The notes under the pieces are model-generated. The model saw nothing but the letters and a program-made list of their open reading frames with translations, searched no databases and was not told the origin of the DNA. From assembly GCA_963678705.1 (NCBI GenBank), contig OY783208.1, forward strand, positions 14,753,782-14,817,781: a DNA stretch of 64,000 bases, given 5' to 3'. This stretch comes from Panorpa germanica (taxonomy: Eukaryota; Arthropoda; Insecta; Mecoptera; Panorpidae). A program made the translations under genes and the position numbers. Positions within the stretch are counted from its first letter, which is position 1, and every line of letters starts with the position of its first letter. Shown here piece by piece: positions 9,451-20,244 of the stretch.

Positions 9451-11298
9451 ATGTTATCTATAAGGAAAGGGGCAAAAAAACGTTGTTGTTATGGAGTATG
9501 CCGCAGTGATACGCGTAGTAAATCCTTTCAGGAGAATTTATATTATTTTATTAGTTTTCCAAAACCTTGTTTACAATATCGACGGAAACTCATTAAAATA
9601 AGTAAGCAAAAGCACTTAAAAATTTGTCACAAATGTGCTAAATGTGATTTGTGGGTAAAGCGGTGTGGACGAGGTGATGGTAGATTTCAAGGAATTGATA
9701 ATGTAAATAAAGACACATATATTTGTTCACTTCATTTTGAAGGAGAATCTGGTTCAACAACCGAATATCCAGACCCCATCAGTTGTGTAAAAAAAAGGAA
9801 TAGTTATAAGGTAAATATATTTAATTAAATATGAATATAATAGCTCGCGCTATAACCTTAAATAATAAAATTTGTCCTAGGTAAAAGTCACAAGAACCTC
9901 GCTGGCTGAAAAATATAAGGAATCAAAAGATGTAAGTTCATATAAAAAAAAAAAATTATATCTTACATGACAGAATATTGTAGTGTTGAGAAACAAATTC
10001 TTCAATGTTTCAAATTTAATTAAAAAATTTTATGTTATAGAGTATGAATCAAGTTGTAGACGTTTCAAACCGGTCTGCAGAAAAAATGGTGTGTGAAGAT
10101 AGAGATATCCGTAATGTGGGTATTGATGAAGGAAAAAACGATGAAAGAACCACAGTTTTATTAAATCCAAGTATAACTTCAATATTGAATCCAAACTCAG
10201 GTAACGGAGACAGTGACATACTCAGGTCAAGTGTCACCAACCAAAATGTTGAGATTTCAACCGCAGAGACTTGTGTACAAGATGAAATTACTCCATCCAC
10301 TATATGCAGTCAAGGTGTTCAAACTGATATTAAAGTTCACTAGTAAAAGGATTCAAGTTAGTTTACGTCAAGTTTCAGTGATAGATAATTTCGAAGAATC
10401 TTTAAAAAAGAACAGTAAAAAATGTAAATTTTACACAAGCTTGGAGTATGATGAAGTAGTTATTTTAAATAATTTTGTAAATCCGGGTTGTAAAAGTGTA
10501 ACAGATAAAATAGGTCAAGAAAAGAAGAGCAATAATTGTATTAAAAAATTAACATCAATACAGGAATTAATTTTAGTGCTTATCCGATTACGTATGGGCA
10601 CACTAGTTGAAGATTTAGCTTTCAGATTTGAAATTTCAACAACTTTAGTTTCTAAAACCATAAAGTCTTGGATACAACATTTATATGATGAATTTACATC
10701 CAATTTGAAGCCATTCATGTTCCTTTCAAAGAAAAAGCTTGCAGAGACTTTACCAAAAACTTTTAAATTCTTAAAAAATATACGAGTTATTGTTGATTGT
10801 ACAGAATTCCAATGTCAGTCACCGTCAAACTTCGAACATCAAGGAAATTTATACTCTTCTTATAAAGCTCGAACTACTTATAAAGCTCTAATTGGATGTA
10901 CTCCAAATGGAGGTGTATGTTTTGTATCCGATGTATACGAAGGTAGTATTTCAGACCGTGAAATTTTTATAAAATCAAATATTTCTGACTTTTTGGAGCC
11001 GGATGATTTAGTTTTGGCTGATAGAGGATTTACCGTTCATGATATTGTTGAATCGAAGCAAGCGCATTTAAATATACCACCATTTTTAAATGGAAGAAAA
11101 TGTTTATCTCCTCAAGAGGAAATACAGACAAAGCGGATTGCCAAACAACGTATATACATAGAACATGTTATTGGAAGAATTAAACAATTTCGACTGCTTC
11201 AGAAAGTTCTACCTTTAAGTTTACGTCCATACATGTCCCAAATTCTTTTTGTGTGTGCATGCTTAGTAAATTTCCAACCGCCGATTATTATAGATTAA
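9451..11298 (+). pseudogene. ISL2EU transposase: THAP domain plus DDE_Tnp_4 domain
   Basis: Exon 1 (9451-9810, ATG start) carries the THAP zinc domain: RCCYGVC, WVKRC and YICSLHF. Exon 2 is 9881-9931 and exon 3 begins at 10041, each with GT-AG borders in phase. The linker includes STICSQGVQTDIK. A one-base shift around 10320-10345 separates it from the catalytic part, which is open to 11298. The DDE triad is visible as VIVDCTEF, LVLADRGF and IYIEHVIGRIK, and a helix-turn-helix-like stretch precedes it (LVEDLAFRFEISTTLVSKTI). The enzyme would cut and paste the element. The shift makes this copy probably inactive, unless an unseen small intron removes it. Confidence 0.85.
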
Positions 11299-11509
11299 AT
11301 AATTGGCCTGGAAAATTGCAGTTAACGTCGAAAAAGAGGTTTTTTAGAATAAATAAGTTTGGTTTATTAAAAATTGTTGCCCGATAAGTCGCGAAAATAC
11401 AGTTTTTGAATTGTAATTTACTATAAAATTACAACTGTAACTCTTATACCAATTGAAATTGTAAATAATATACTTATATAAATAATATATATTTTTTATT
11501 TCTTTGGTT
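11299..11509. other. Convergent intergenic stretch of the ISL2EU
   Basis: AT-rich sequence lies between the stop codons of the transposase (+) and the nuclease (-). No further gene is visible. Confidence 0.6.
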
Positions 11510-13385
11510 TTAATTTTTAGATAGATCAAATGGCGCTAAATCACGAGGAATACGCATTTCAAAATACTCAGGTGCCAAAACGTTTTGATGAAAAATACTT
11601 AAACGATTTAATACTGGTTCAATGAAATTTGCATCGTATTTAATTCTTTCGATGTGATAACCTTTCGCTGTCCACACAACAAAGTCACACCACTGTCTTG
11701 CCATTTGCGTCTGAATTTGATAGTAATATTGATGATTACGTTTTAATTTTATACATCTAGGTTTAAGCAAGATACAACAAAATGCATTTCTTTGCTAAGG
11801 TGTTAATACATGTAAATCAGTTGCTCCAACGTGTTCTAAAATTTTTGGACATTTGATTTCAAGCAATCCATATGTTTTATTTCGTACATCTTCAACAAGT
11901 CCATCAGGAGAAGCTCCTATCCCTGGACATTTTGGATTAATCCACAATCCACAATTTGATGTTTCAAATCCAAACTTTCGAGATGTAAAATCTATATACT
12001 TTCTTCTTGTAACTTCTTCATTTTCACGACCATATTTTAATGCTGCATTGTCAAAATTTTTATCAATCCACAGGGTATATTTAATCCAATTAAAAATTTG
12101 CTCCTTGCTTTTTTCCGAGCTCAGATATTTTATTTTAGAAGCCGTAATTAATATTTTTCTATATTTCCACCAATTATCAAAATCTGATTGAATTCCAGCA
12201 GTTATATCTACTGGTACTTTTTGATCTTTGTGCAGGGAAGCAGTTAATTTATACACCAGACTACGTAAAATACCTTTCCTAGGCAAGCTCAGCTCGTAAT
12301 CATCATAACTTGGAGTAATGACAAGTTCCCATACACTTGGGCGTTTTTTGGACCCGTGTAAAATTTGTAAGTCACGTGCAAAATTTAATGTTTTCTGTAC
12401 GTCTGGTTTTACACATTTGATGTTACTACTTTGATAATTATTGGATTGCTTATTATTTATTTTTTTGTTATTATCATTTTTATCGATGTTATATAGATAA
12501 TCAACTTTATGAGCTTCTTTCTTCTTAGACCCTTGATTCCAAACACAAAGCTGACTTGTACAAGCAACGTTTTCTTTGGCAGCATCTTTATATTGCATCA
12601 ACAAAACATGCAGGAGAGCAGCAACGTGTGCACAACGTCCTAAACTCGATGCTTTACATTCACAGGTCCCTCGCAAAATCTTTCCACTTTCAGCATTTAT
12701 CATTGCACGAACAGCGTAGCTTGTTTTTACTTTATAGGAAGCTTTGATTTTACTTTTCAGACAATAAATATCTTGTGATATCTTCGAATCAAAAATATCT
12801 GTAACATGGTTACTGTCGACATAAAGCTTTCCTCTTTTCAAAGGCTTAGCTGTACTATAATCTAATATATTTGGTTCATTTTCCTCATCACTAGAATTAT
12901 AATTTTCTTTTTCCACTATGCAAGATGAAATTAAATAATCATAAATAGAGGCTTTATTAAATGATTTTGGTAAATCATTAGATGGAAATTTTTGCCACAC
13001 ATCTGGAAAAGTCAAATTGGTGCTAGTTGCTTGATGATTTTGGTTTTTTTGAACTTCCTGCTTCAACCATTTTCCTTTATCTAAACCTGGATCTACTGGC
13101 ACACAATTACGCAGAGCGTTTTCGACCCTAAAAGAAATAGAAATAAGAATTATTCTTTTTTGTAATTACTTTTACTTATTACTATTAAATTATTATTATA
13201 TATCCTAACCTCTCAACTAGTTTGGCTTTATTTCCTCCTTGAGGACGACCATGGCACTTCAACCATCGTCGTAACTGAACACAGTTGTGGGCTTCTACGG
13301 TAGGATGCACTAATGAAGCACCGTCAATTAATTTTTCATTTAATTGCACTGATATTAGAGGTGATAATACTTGTTGCCCAGCCAT
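11510..13385 (-). pseudogene. ISL2EU YqaJ nuclease with SAP-like and SWIM zinc motifs
   Basis: Exon 1 (13385-13210) starts MAGQQVLSPL and carries a SAP-like DNA-binding stretch (LRRWLKCHGRPQGGNKAKLV). The phase-2 intron ends at 13128 and exon 2 runs to 11510. Exon 2 contains a SWIM zinc finger (GTCECKASSLGRCAHVAALL) and a YqaJ domain with GIGASPDGL, LLEIKCP and YYYQIQTQMA, the catalytic D, E-x-K and Q residues of that nuclease fold. One in-frame TAG at about 11795-11797 splits the YqaJ domain. The protein would be a recombination-type exonuclease accompanying the transposase. It faces the transposase gene, the usual ISL2EU arrangement. Confidence 0.85.
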
Positions 13386-13797
13386 ATTTATAAAAAGTGC
13401 CCGAAACTTTCATATTGCCGCGTTTTTAACATGGCGGACGCGCTTGCGCTAAGCATATTCTTAAAAGGCCTATTTGGCGTTAGTCAGTAAACCAATTGCT
13501 TTATACTAAGGTATCAGCCCATGAACCTACCTATTATAATGTCCGTAGTTGTCAAAATGTTCCACCGTTTATATGAATAACCTTTAAGAACGCGTGTTTA
13601 TATATATAGTACGACAGAACGATAAGACGATAGAACGATAGAACGATATTTATCCGGTACCAATATAAATATATAAATAAACTATATAAAAAAATATATA
13701 AATGTAACAAGCAACTCAGAAAAGAGTTTTTTTGGTTTTAAATTGAAACAACATTCCACGCACCACCACTGACTAATACATTTCTATTTTATTATAG

Positions 13798-14771
13798 ATG
13801 GATCATCTTGAGCCAGTTAATGTACCCGTGGAAGAACGTAGAGTTTTGCGAGTGAATAGAATTAAGAGTTTCTTAGATGAGAACATACCATCCTATAAAT
13901 ATTGTGCGACAGATGAACGTCCACAGGTAAATAAAGAAAAATGTTCAATCTGCATGGAGGAACTTAAAACTGGTGCAGAAGTCAGGTAACTGTGTGCTCA
14001 ACAAGCAAACGTATGCATAGATATAAAGGCTCAAATACATGAGTCAGTTGTTGTCATGAGTGCATGATATCACGTAGATAAATTTAAAATCACTGTCGTA
14101 CTGTCACAACTATCAATTAAGAGAAATGGTGTTGAATAATGGCGTAAATATGATAACGATAGATTATTTCATTTAACAGTTTTATAGATATTAAAGACAA
14201 CCTTTCAAACCTACACAATTCCTACACAACAAACATTCACAACCCAAATACATAAAATGAGATATGACCGAATCTACTATTACCAATGATCACTTTTAAC
14301 TAATTTTCGAATTATTGTTTCAGGCGACTAAGCTGCAGTCACGTCTTTTATAAAGGATGTATCGACAAGTGGTTAAAAAATAAAATTAGGTGCCCTAATT
14401 GCCGACAGATTGTTTTGGTAAATGAAATAGAAGAAAAAAGCAATGAGGAAGAAGATGCAGGGAGTTTGATGAATTTAAATCTACATATGGAGAATATTAA
14501 TCGAATGGAGGAGAATATGAGTCGCAGTTTTTCGGATATACTTCAAAGGTTTAGGAATATAAATAACTTTTCTTCTTTTACGCCTGCCAGAAATGATCCC
14601 AATTCTTCGGATCATTCCGTGCCATTAGATTCAAATATCTTTGGTGACTTTCAGGGGACTACAAATCAATTGAGGGATAGAGTTTGTGGTCCTTGTAATG
14701 AGTATGGTACGGATGCTCCCAATTTATCAAATGATTCCGTCCCATTCGATATTAATACCTTTCCTTTTTAA
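13798..14771 (+). CDS. RING-H2-like zinc finger protein, copy 2
   Basis: Exons are 13798-13985 and 14324-14771, with the same AG|G split codon. Both frames and both splice sites are intact. Compared with copy 1, differences include Asn2 to Asp, RE to QV after DERP, Ala to Asp in the acidic stretch, and Tyr to Cys before GPCNE. The fifth zinc position is again Tyr. The ISL2EU lies about 330 bp upstream, leaving the AACGAT repeat run and TATA-like stretch in place. Confidence 0.8.
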
Positions 14772-15480
14772 TAAATGTTCCGGATGATCCTGATGATCCA
14801 AAGTACATGGATTATTTGTAAGAATGTAATTCATACAATAAAAAGTTATTCTAATAAATACGATGTTTTGAAATAGATTATTTTTTATTTTTGTGTTAAT
14901 TAAGATGGCTCTTTAGGAGCTGGGTTTACATAGAAATTATTCTTTTCTAACGCTTAAGATGATACTCACAGAACAGATATCTAAGTGGCGGTTATTGACT
15001 GTTTACTGAGGTGCTTATTCTGCAAAGTGTAATGAGACGTTTGAATTATTTCATCAATGTGGTAAAAATACTCTTTTAAAAACAACCACAACGGTATTTT
15101 TGTTTAATACTTAACGATCTTATACATTTCTAGCGATCTTAAAACATATTGGCGGATTGATGAAGTTAATAATTATAATCATCTATTTAACCGCCTGTCG
15201 AAAAACTACGATCTGATTCCACTTTTGTATGTGTGACAATTTTACGGGGTACAATTATTGACTAATAAATTTACCATTTTCAACGAAATTAATCTATCAC
15301 TTGATTAGCTTTGTTTGTTTGTGCCTTTACAATCTACATATATTAATTTACATTTATTTCAATTGCACAGCAAATCAAAGTTAGATAATTACTTAACCCT
15401 GTTACGGCAGACATAATATTGAAACTTTGTTGGTTATAAAAACAGTAAATAATATTTGACATTTTGATATATAAATACAT

Positions 15481-15496
15481 ATCTGAAGAAATATAT
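15481..15496. repeat. Target duplication, left, of LINE at 15497
   Basis: ATCTGAAGAAATATAT is repeated at 17192-17207 and is single at the empty site in copies 1, 3 and 4. Confidence 0.85.
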
Positions 15497-17191
15497 TTTT
15501 TTTATTTATATAATAATTGTGTATGCCTTTCGGCTTTACAATCTACAGTATTATATTTCTAATACATTTCATTCCTATATACATTCCAAACTTAAAAACT
15601 AAACTTAAAATAAACTTAAAATCTTCTCGACTTTTACTACTTCCAAAAGTGCTTTCTGCTTCTTCTTCTTTTGACCCTCTCTATTATTCTCCACCAGATT
15701 ATTTATTCTCCTGTTTTTCCTTTTCTTCTTACTATTTCCGCCATCCACCTCTTTCCTTCACTGCCTCCATTTAATAGCTGTCCAATATTCCTTTCGCTTG
15801 CTACTTTTTCCTTACACTCAAACTTAATGTGCTCCAGTGTTTCGTCCTCCGCTCCACACATTCTACACTTTCTTTCCTCACTCTTTTCCCAGTATCTGTT
15901 TCCTTTTTCCTCATTTCCCAATCTAAACTTTGCTGTTCTTCTTATGTGTTTTATGTCCTTTTCTATAAAGTACTGAGGCACATTATTTTCCCATAACCTC
16001 TTATATCTTTTATTGTAGTTACTTTTTTCTATTTTTCCCATTCTCTCCTGCTGTTGTGTCTCCTTATCCCTTCTCCTTAGCTCCTCTGCCACACTTGCGC
16101 CACCTTCTCTTCTCCTCTCTGCCTCCTCGATCGCCATTGCATTCCTTTCAAAGTATTCTTTTCTCTTTTTTGGACCTCCTTTCCCCCCATTCTTTATGTA
16201 ATCCACTCTTATTTTCTTTAAGATTTTGCTTTCCGCTCTGTTCAATTTCTCCTCGTATTTTACCGCTCTTTCCCCTGTTTTAATTCGTATCTTGTCCCTC
16301 TTTAGCTCCTTTATCACCATGTATTCTGGCGTGCACCTGTCCAGCCCTAGTACCCATTTCATATATCTTACCTGTATTCTTTCCAACTTTTTTTGTTCCT
16401 TCCACCCCCAAACCTCTGCTCCATACGACATCATACTGGCTATCAGTCTCTCATATATCCATATTCTCTTTTGTATGTCCCCCCCAAATACCTTTTCCCC
16501 TAGTCACCATACCCGTCGCATTGCTTGCTCTGCCTTCTTTGCCACCTCCCTTATATGCGCCTCTTCTCCATTATTCTTTTTAAAAGTGTAGCCCAGATAT
16601 TTAAATTCTTCAACTTCCTCAATGTCCTCTGTCTTGTATTTCCACCTTTTATGTCTCCTTTTTCCACCCCCTTTTTTAAATACCATAATTTTTGTCTTTT
16701 CCACGTTTAACTCTAGTCCTTTCCTGTCTATATACCTCCCTAGCCGGTGTGCCATCTCCTGCAGCTCTCCTTCCCTTTTTGCCAACAGGACTATATCGTC
16801 AGCGTATGCTAAAGTCCATATCTTTTAGTGCCTTCCTATTAGCACCCCCACGTCTTGTCCTCTTTCCATTACCCCCTCCAAGTCTGCTGTATATATCGCA
16901 AATAAAATGGGGCTCAGAGGACAACCTTGCCTCAACCCCTTGTCTGTCCAGAATTCTTCTGATTCTTCACCCCCAACTCTTATTCTCATTCTTGTTTCTT
17001 CGTAAATTTCTTCAATACATTCCATTATGTCCTCATCTATTTTTTTCTTTCTCATGTACTTCCACAATTTCTGTCTGTCGACCATGTCAAACGCCGCTTT
17101 AAGGTCGATGAACATTGCATATATCTGTCCTCCTTTTTCACTTAGCTCTTTTTTAACTAAATGGTTCAGTGCGTATATATTGTCTAAAGAA
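15497..17191 (-). mobile_element. 5'-truncated LINE (1695 bp), family A
   Basis: The poly-T start at 15497 is the 3' tail of a minus-strand non-LTR element, and the 16-bp duplication at both sides marks the insertion. Only the part from the reverse-transcriptase palm to the 3' end is present. A second, shorter piece of the same family lies at 19151-19440. I do not assign a clade; there is no RNase H domain in the part seen. Confidence 0.88.
15703..17115 (-). pseudogene. LINE family A reverse transcriptase, truncated
   Basis: The frame shows FIDLKAAFDMVDR (motif A), GLRQGCPLSPILFAIY (motif B) and LAYADDIVLLAK (motif C with the catalytic DD), then a thumb with ELNVEKTKIMVF and EEFKYLGYTF. The tail is highly charged (KRKEYFERNAMAIEEAERRR) and ends with CRMCGAEDETLEHIKFEC, a zinc-binding-like motif common at LINE C-termini. 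Two in-frame stops lie at about 16825-16827 and just before 16500; the frame is otherwise continuous. N-terminal endonuclease sequence is missing because of the 5' truncation. The insertion removed nothing from the THAP gene but sits next to its first open exon. Confidence 0.85.
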
Positions 17192-17207
17192 ATCTGAAGA
17201 AATATAT
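17192..17207. repeat. Target duplication, right, of LINE at 15497
   Basis: Second copy of ATCTGAAGAAATATAT. The unit sequence resumes after it at the THAP remnant. Confidence 0.85.
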
Positions 17208-17211
17208 ATTA

Positions 17212-18116
17212 TTGAATATTATTAGGAAAGGCTGGGCGAATAGTTTGAATAAGATTGATTTGTACGTTGTTGTCCAAAATATACTCTTTGCACCAAAAAA
17301 AAAATATTTATCGGTACCTAGAAAAAAGAGTGATTTGAAAGATGAGTGGTTTAAATTTGCAAATAAGAATATACCAGAATCTACTACCTCATATTATTGT
17401 AGCGAACATCATTTTAATGTAAGTAAATATTTAAGCATATACGTCAATTTATAATATTTCATACATAATATATTTATTATTCTGTGCAAAAGTGTTTATT
17501 TTGATCTACATTTAATTACTTTAGTTGGAAGAAGTGCAGAAAATTATGTAAAGCACAAGTTGACAGGTTGCCAAATTGTATTGAAAAAAAATGTTATACC
17601 ATATGTTTCAGTCAGTCTATCTGATTATGAGCAGGAAGTAAAAAGACGACGTTTGGTAAAAGATGCTTTTGAAGAATACGATTGAAATATATCCTCGTCT
17701 TTTGAATCAGGTAATGTAGAAGCAAGGAGTCATATTCTTCATTTAATGATAGTACATTTTTCTTGCGTTATACTCTCAATTTTCAGAAACAAAACTGAAT
17801 AACGTGTTAAAATTTTCCTTTAACAGTTACAGGTGCGATAAAAATCTCAAATTACCTTCTATTTATAAAGTAATGTTCTTTAATTTGATTTTTTTTTGTA
17901 ATCAACTTTTGTTAATATATTACAGAAACAATTAATTTGGAATGTTTGACTACAAGTTCGTCACATAATAAAGCGTCGCCACCGTTTATTTTTTTTACAA
18001 ATATACAAAAAGACATACTGAATAAAAAGGGAACAAGTGTTAAGCTTCACACAAAACCTGTACTTAAACATAGAGGGATGCAAGTTAGGCCTTCTGTTGT
18101 TGATGAATGTGTTTGA
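17212..18116 (+). pseudogene. THAP-domain gene remnant (+), copy 2
   Basis: The layout matches copy 1: first open block to 17418, second block from 17525, third block ending with VVDECV near 18116. This copy has lost one base early in the second block (GAAGTGCAG instead of GAAGATGCAG), which shifts the frame to an early stop. The later conserved stop is TGA in place of TAA. The LINE at 15497-17191 separates it from the RING gene. Confidence 0.55.
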
Positions 18117-18353
18117 ACAACACATATGATTCAAATTCATAACATAGCGACGTCTCTTGCTTAATTGTTTGTTCCTATAATCAAATTTATTTCATATATG
18201 TTGTGTATATTAAAATATATAGAATTATTTCACTAGTTGGTAAATGTAAATTTAACTTTTTTGAATTAATTCTGGAAAAATATTGGTTTTATTAGATCTT
18301 CTACATATTGCTTCTCCTGTACTACAACTACTGAAGTTAATTCTTCTGAACGC

Positions 18354-19168
18354 TCAAAATCTGGAGAAGCAACACAAAATATACATACCCCTACCTTTGT
18401 TTGACAGATACAATTGTAAATGTATCTGTGCCTTGCATTTTGGACATGGTTGGCATTTTTTGGATAAATAAATTTTTATTGTCTTTTCTTTAGAAGGGCT
18501 CTTTACTTCCACAACAAATTCTTCGCTTATAGCATCTGGAGAATTGTATATTAAAATTTTTGGAAACTATGTCCAACACTGGCTTCTCCAAATTACTGCC
18601 CCTCATCTCAATTTAAAGAGCCAATAATTTGGTTCAGGAAAGCACCATCTGGAGGTGGAGGACCATTTTACATTGTGCAGCTTCATAGATTTTCGAAGCC
18701 ATAATGCGTCCATACCGCAATCTACCCATAATGAGCATTTATTCTGCTCGTTCGTATTTTCCGAAAGTATGCATGTCGGAACAAGCATATTTCTTGTTGC
18801 GTAGTTTGGGAAATTATCCACATCTATATTATTACTTTTTTTAAATGCTGTTAAAAATTGGTGTAGTGACAATTTAAAAGAGTCACTACGATTATCAGCA
18901 GTGTAGAAGAATGTGGTATTTAGTTTACCTTCATCTCTAACATAACAAGTCCTCAATTCTCTTGAAAAGTTAATTAAACATGTGCTGTTAAATACTTCGT
19001 CTTCTACGCCTCTGCTTACTTTCTAGGAAATCATAAAGCTTGGCACCCATACAAGACAGGCGCGGTGCTCGCCAGTAACAGACAATAACTGTAGTGGATG
19101 GTTTTTCACTCTTCCGATGTATTCAACAAAGAAATGCGAGAGCATGCTTATATATATATATATATATA

Positions 19169-19228
<60 letters not shown>

Positions 19229-19664
19229 TTAATTGTGTGTGCCTTTCGGCTTTACAATCTACAGTATTATATTTCTAATACATTTCATTCCTATATACAA
19301 TCACACTTAAAACTAAACTTAAAATATTCTAGACTTTTACTACTTCCAAAAGTGCTTTCTGCTTCTTCTTCTTTTGACCCTCTCTATTATTCTCCATCAG
19401 CTTATTTATTCTCCTGTTTTTCCTTTCCTTCTTACATTCCAGCATGCTTATATCCACCCTAAATAAAATGTAAAATAAATAATTAGATAAACGTAAGAAA
19501 GAATAAGTTAACACCAAACTTATTAAACATAAATAAATAACCTTTGGTAATGCAGCAGTAAAACTGAGGCACAGTATATTTTTTACAATTTCTGCCTCCT
19601 CATCAGTAGAAACTTCTACTAAGTAATTTCTTCTGCTTATGCGATGCTCAGGGCATATTTAAGC
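18354..19664 (-). pseudogene. SWIM-YqaJ remnant, copy 2, split by a LINE fragment
   Basis: This is the same decayed nuclease as in copy 1. The first exon here begins GCT TAA, a stop shared with copy 3, while AEIVKNILCLSF reads through the position that is a stop in copy 1. The second exon is interrupted by the LINE piece 19151-19440. The middle block is open for 117 codons (18956-18603: LRTCYVRDEG is absent its Leu here; NMLVPTCILSENTNEQNK). Confidence 0.6.
19141..19450 (-). mobile_element. Short LINE family A piece with TA tail and duplication
   Basis: Bases 19151-19440 match the last 220 or so bases of the LINE at 15497 (GCCTTTCGGCTTTACAATCT onward), here followed on the 3' side by a TA run (19151-19225) in place of poly-T. 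AGCATGCTTA is duplicated at 19141-19150 and 19441-19450 and is single in other unit copies. The insertion is a severely 5'-truncated copy that landed inside the YqaJ remnant. Confidence 0.85.
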
Positions 19665-20048
19665 CTAAACCATACAATTTAGAAAGTAAATACAGTTCAA
19701 GATTTAATACTTTTCGTTTAGTATGTGAATCAAAACCTACTTGAGAATATGTATTTCTTTTTTTTGTTTTTTAACTCAATGTGTAGATAAATGTGCTTAG
19801 AATAGACTTTTAAGCACGCTTAAGTACTTGACCTTAAACAGTTGCGTGATATAAATATTGTCATAGTTATATTAATAGGTTTTGTAATCTTCTTTCTTCC
19901 AGTGTTTAAATTTTCTTTGATACCTGAATTTAATATTCTAATTCTGAAAGACATAGTACACTTAAAAAGCAATTTATTTTTATCATTACTTAAGGCTCCG
20001 TCACAAAATCTGTTTGAGAACAATATTTTGATAAATGTTTATTTAAGT

Positions 20049-20060
20049 ACTAAGAGTTTA
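20049..20060. repeat. Target duplication, left, of I-like LINE
   Basis: ACTAAGAGTTTA is repeated at 25799-25810. Copies 1, 3 and 4 have it once. Confidence 0.88.
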
Positions 20061-20244
20061 TTTTTTTTTTTTATTTAATTTAGGCTTTGGCTTATTCAGC
20101 CTTCTTGCCATTGGTTTTATTTGTAAAATTATATAAAAATTTACATATAAATTATAATTATTCTAATAAATACAAACAAATTGATTCTTTTAAAAAATTA
20201 AACTTAAAATTAAATACATACTAAATAAAATAATCTAACTTAAA

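Larger units (their letters stand above)
9235..13471. mobile_element. ISL2EU-type DNA transposon (4237 bp)
   Basis: The ends AGCCCTTGTAATAG and, reversed, AGGCCTTTTAAGAATA form short imperfect inverted repeats. Just inside, CCGCCATGTT occurs at both ends in mirror order. The insertion made a 2-bp AT duplication. The content, a THAP-DDE transposase and a convergent YqaJ nuclease, is diagnostic for the ISL2EU branch of the Harbinger superfamily. Both genes read almost throughout, with one frameshift in the transposase and one stop in the nuclease, so the copy is young but probably no longer autonomous. It lies between the THAP and RING genes of copy 2. Confidence 0.9.

Noticed and set aside
15517-17102. 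Several plus-strand frames of 60-136 codons rich in Phe, Leu, Ser and Pro
   Set aside because: They are antisense to the LINE reverse transcriptase, whose motifs are clear on the minus strand.
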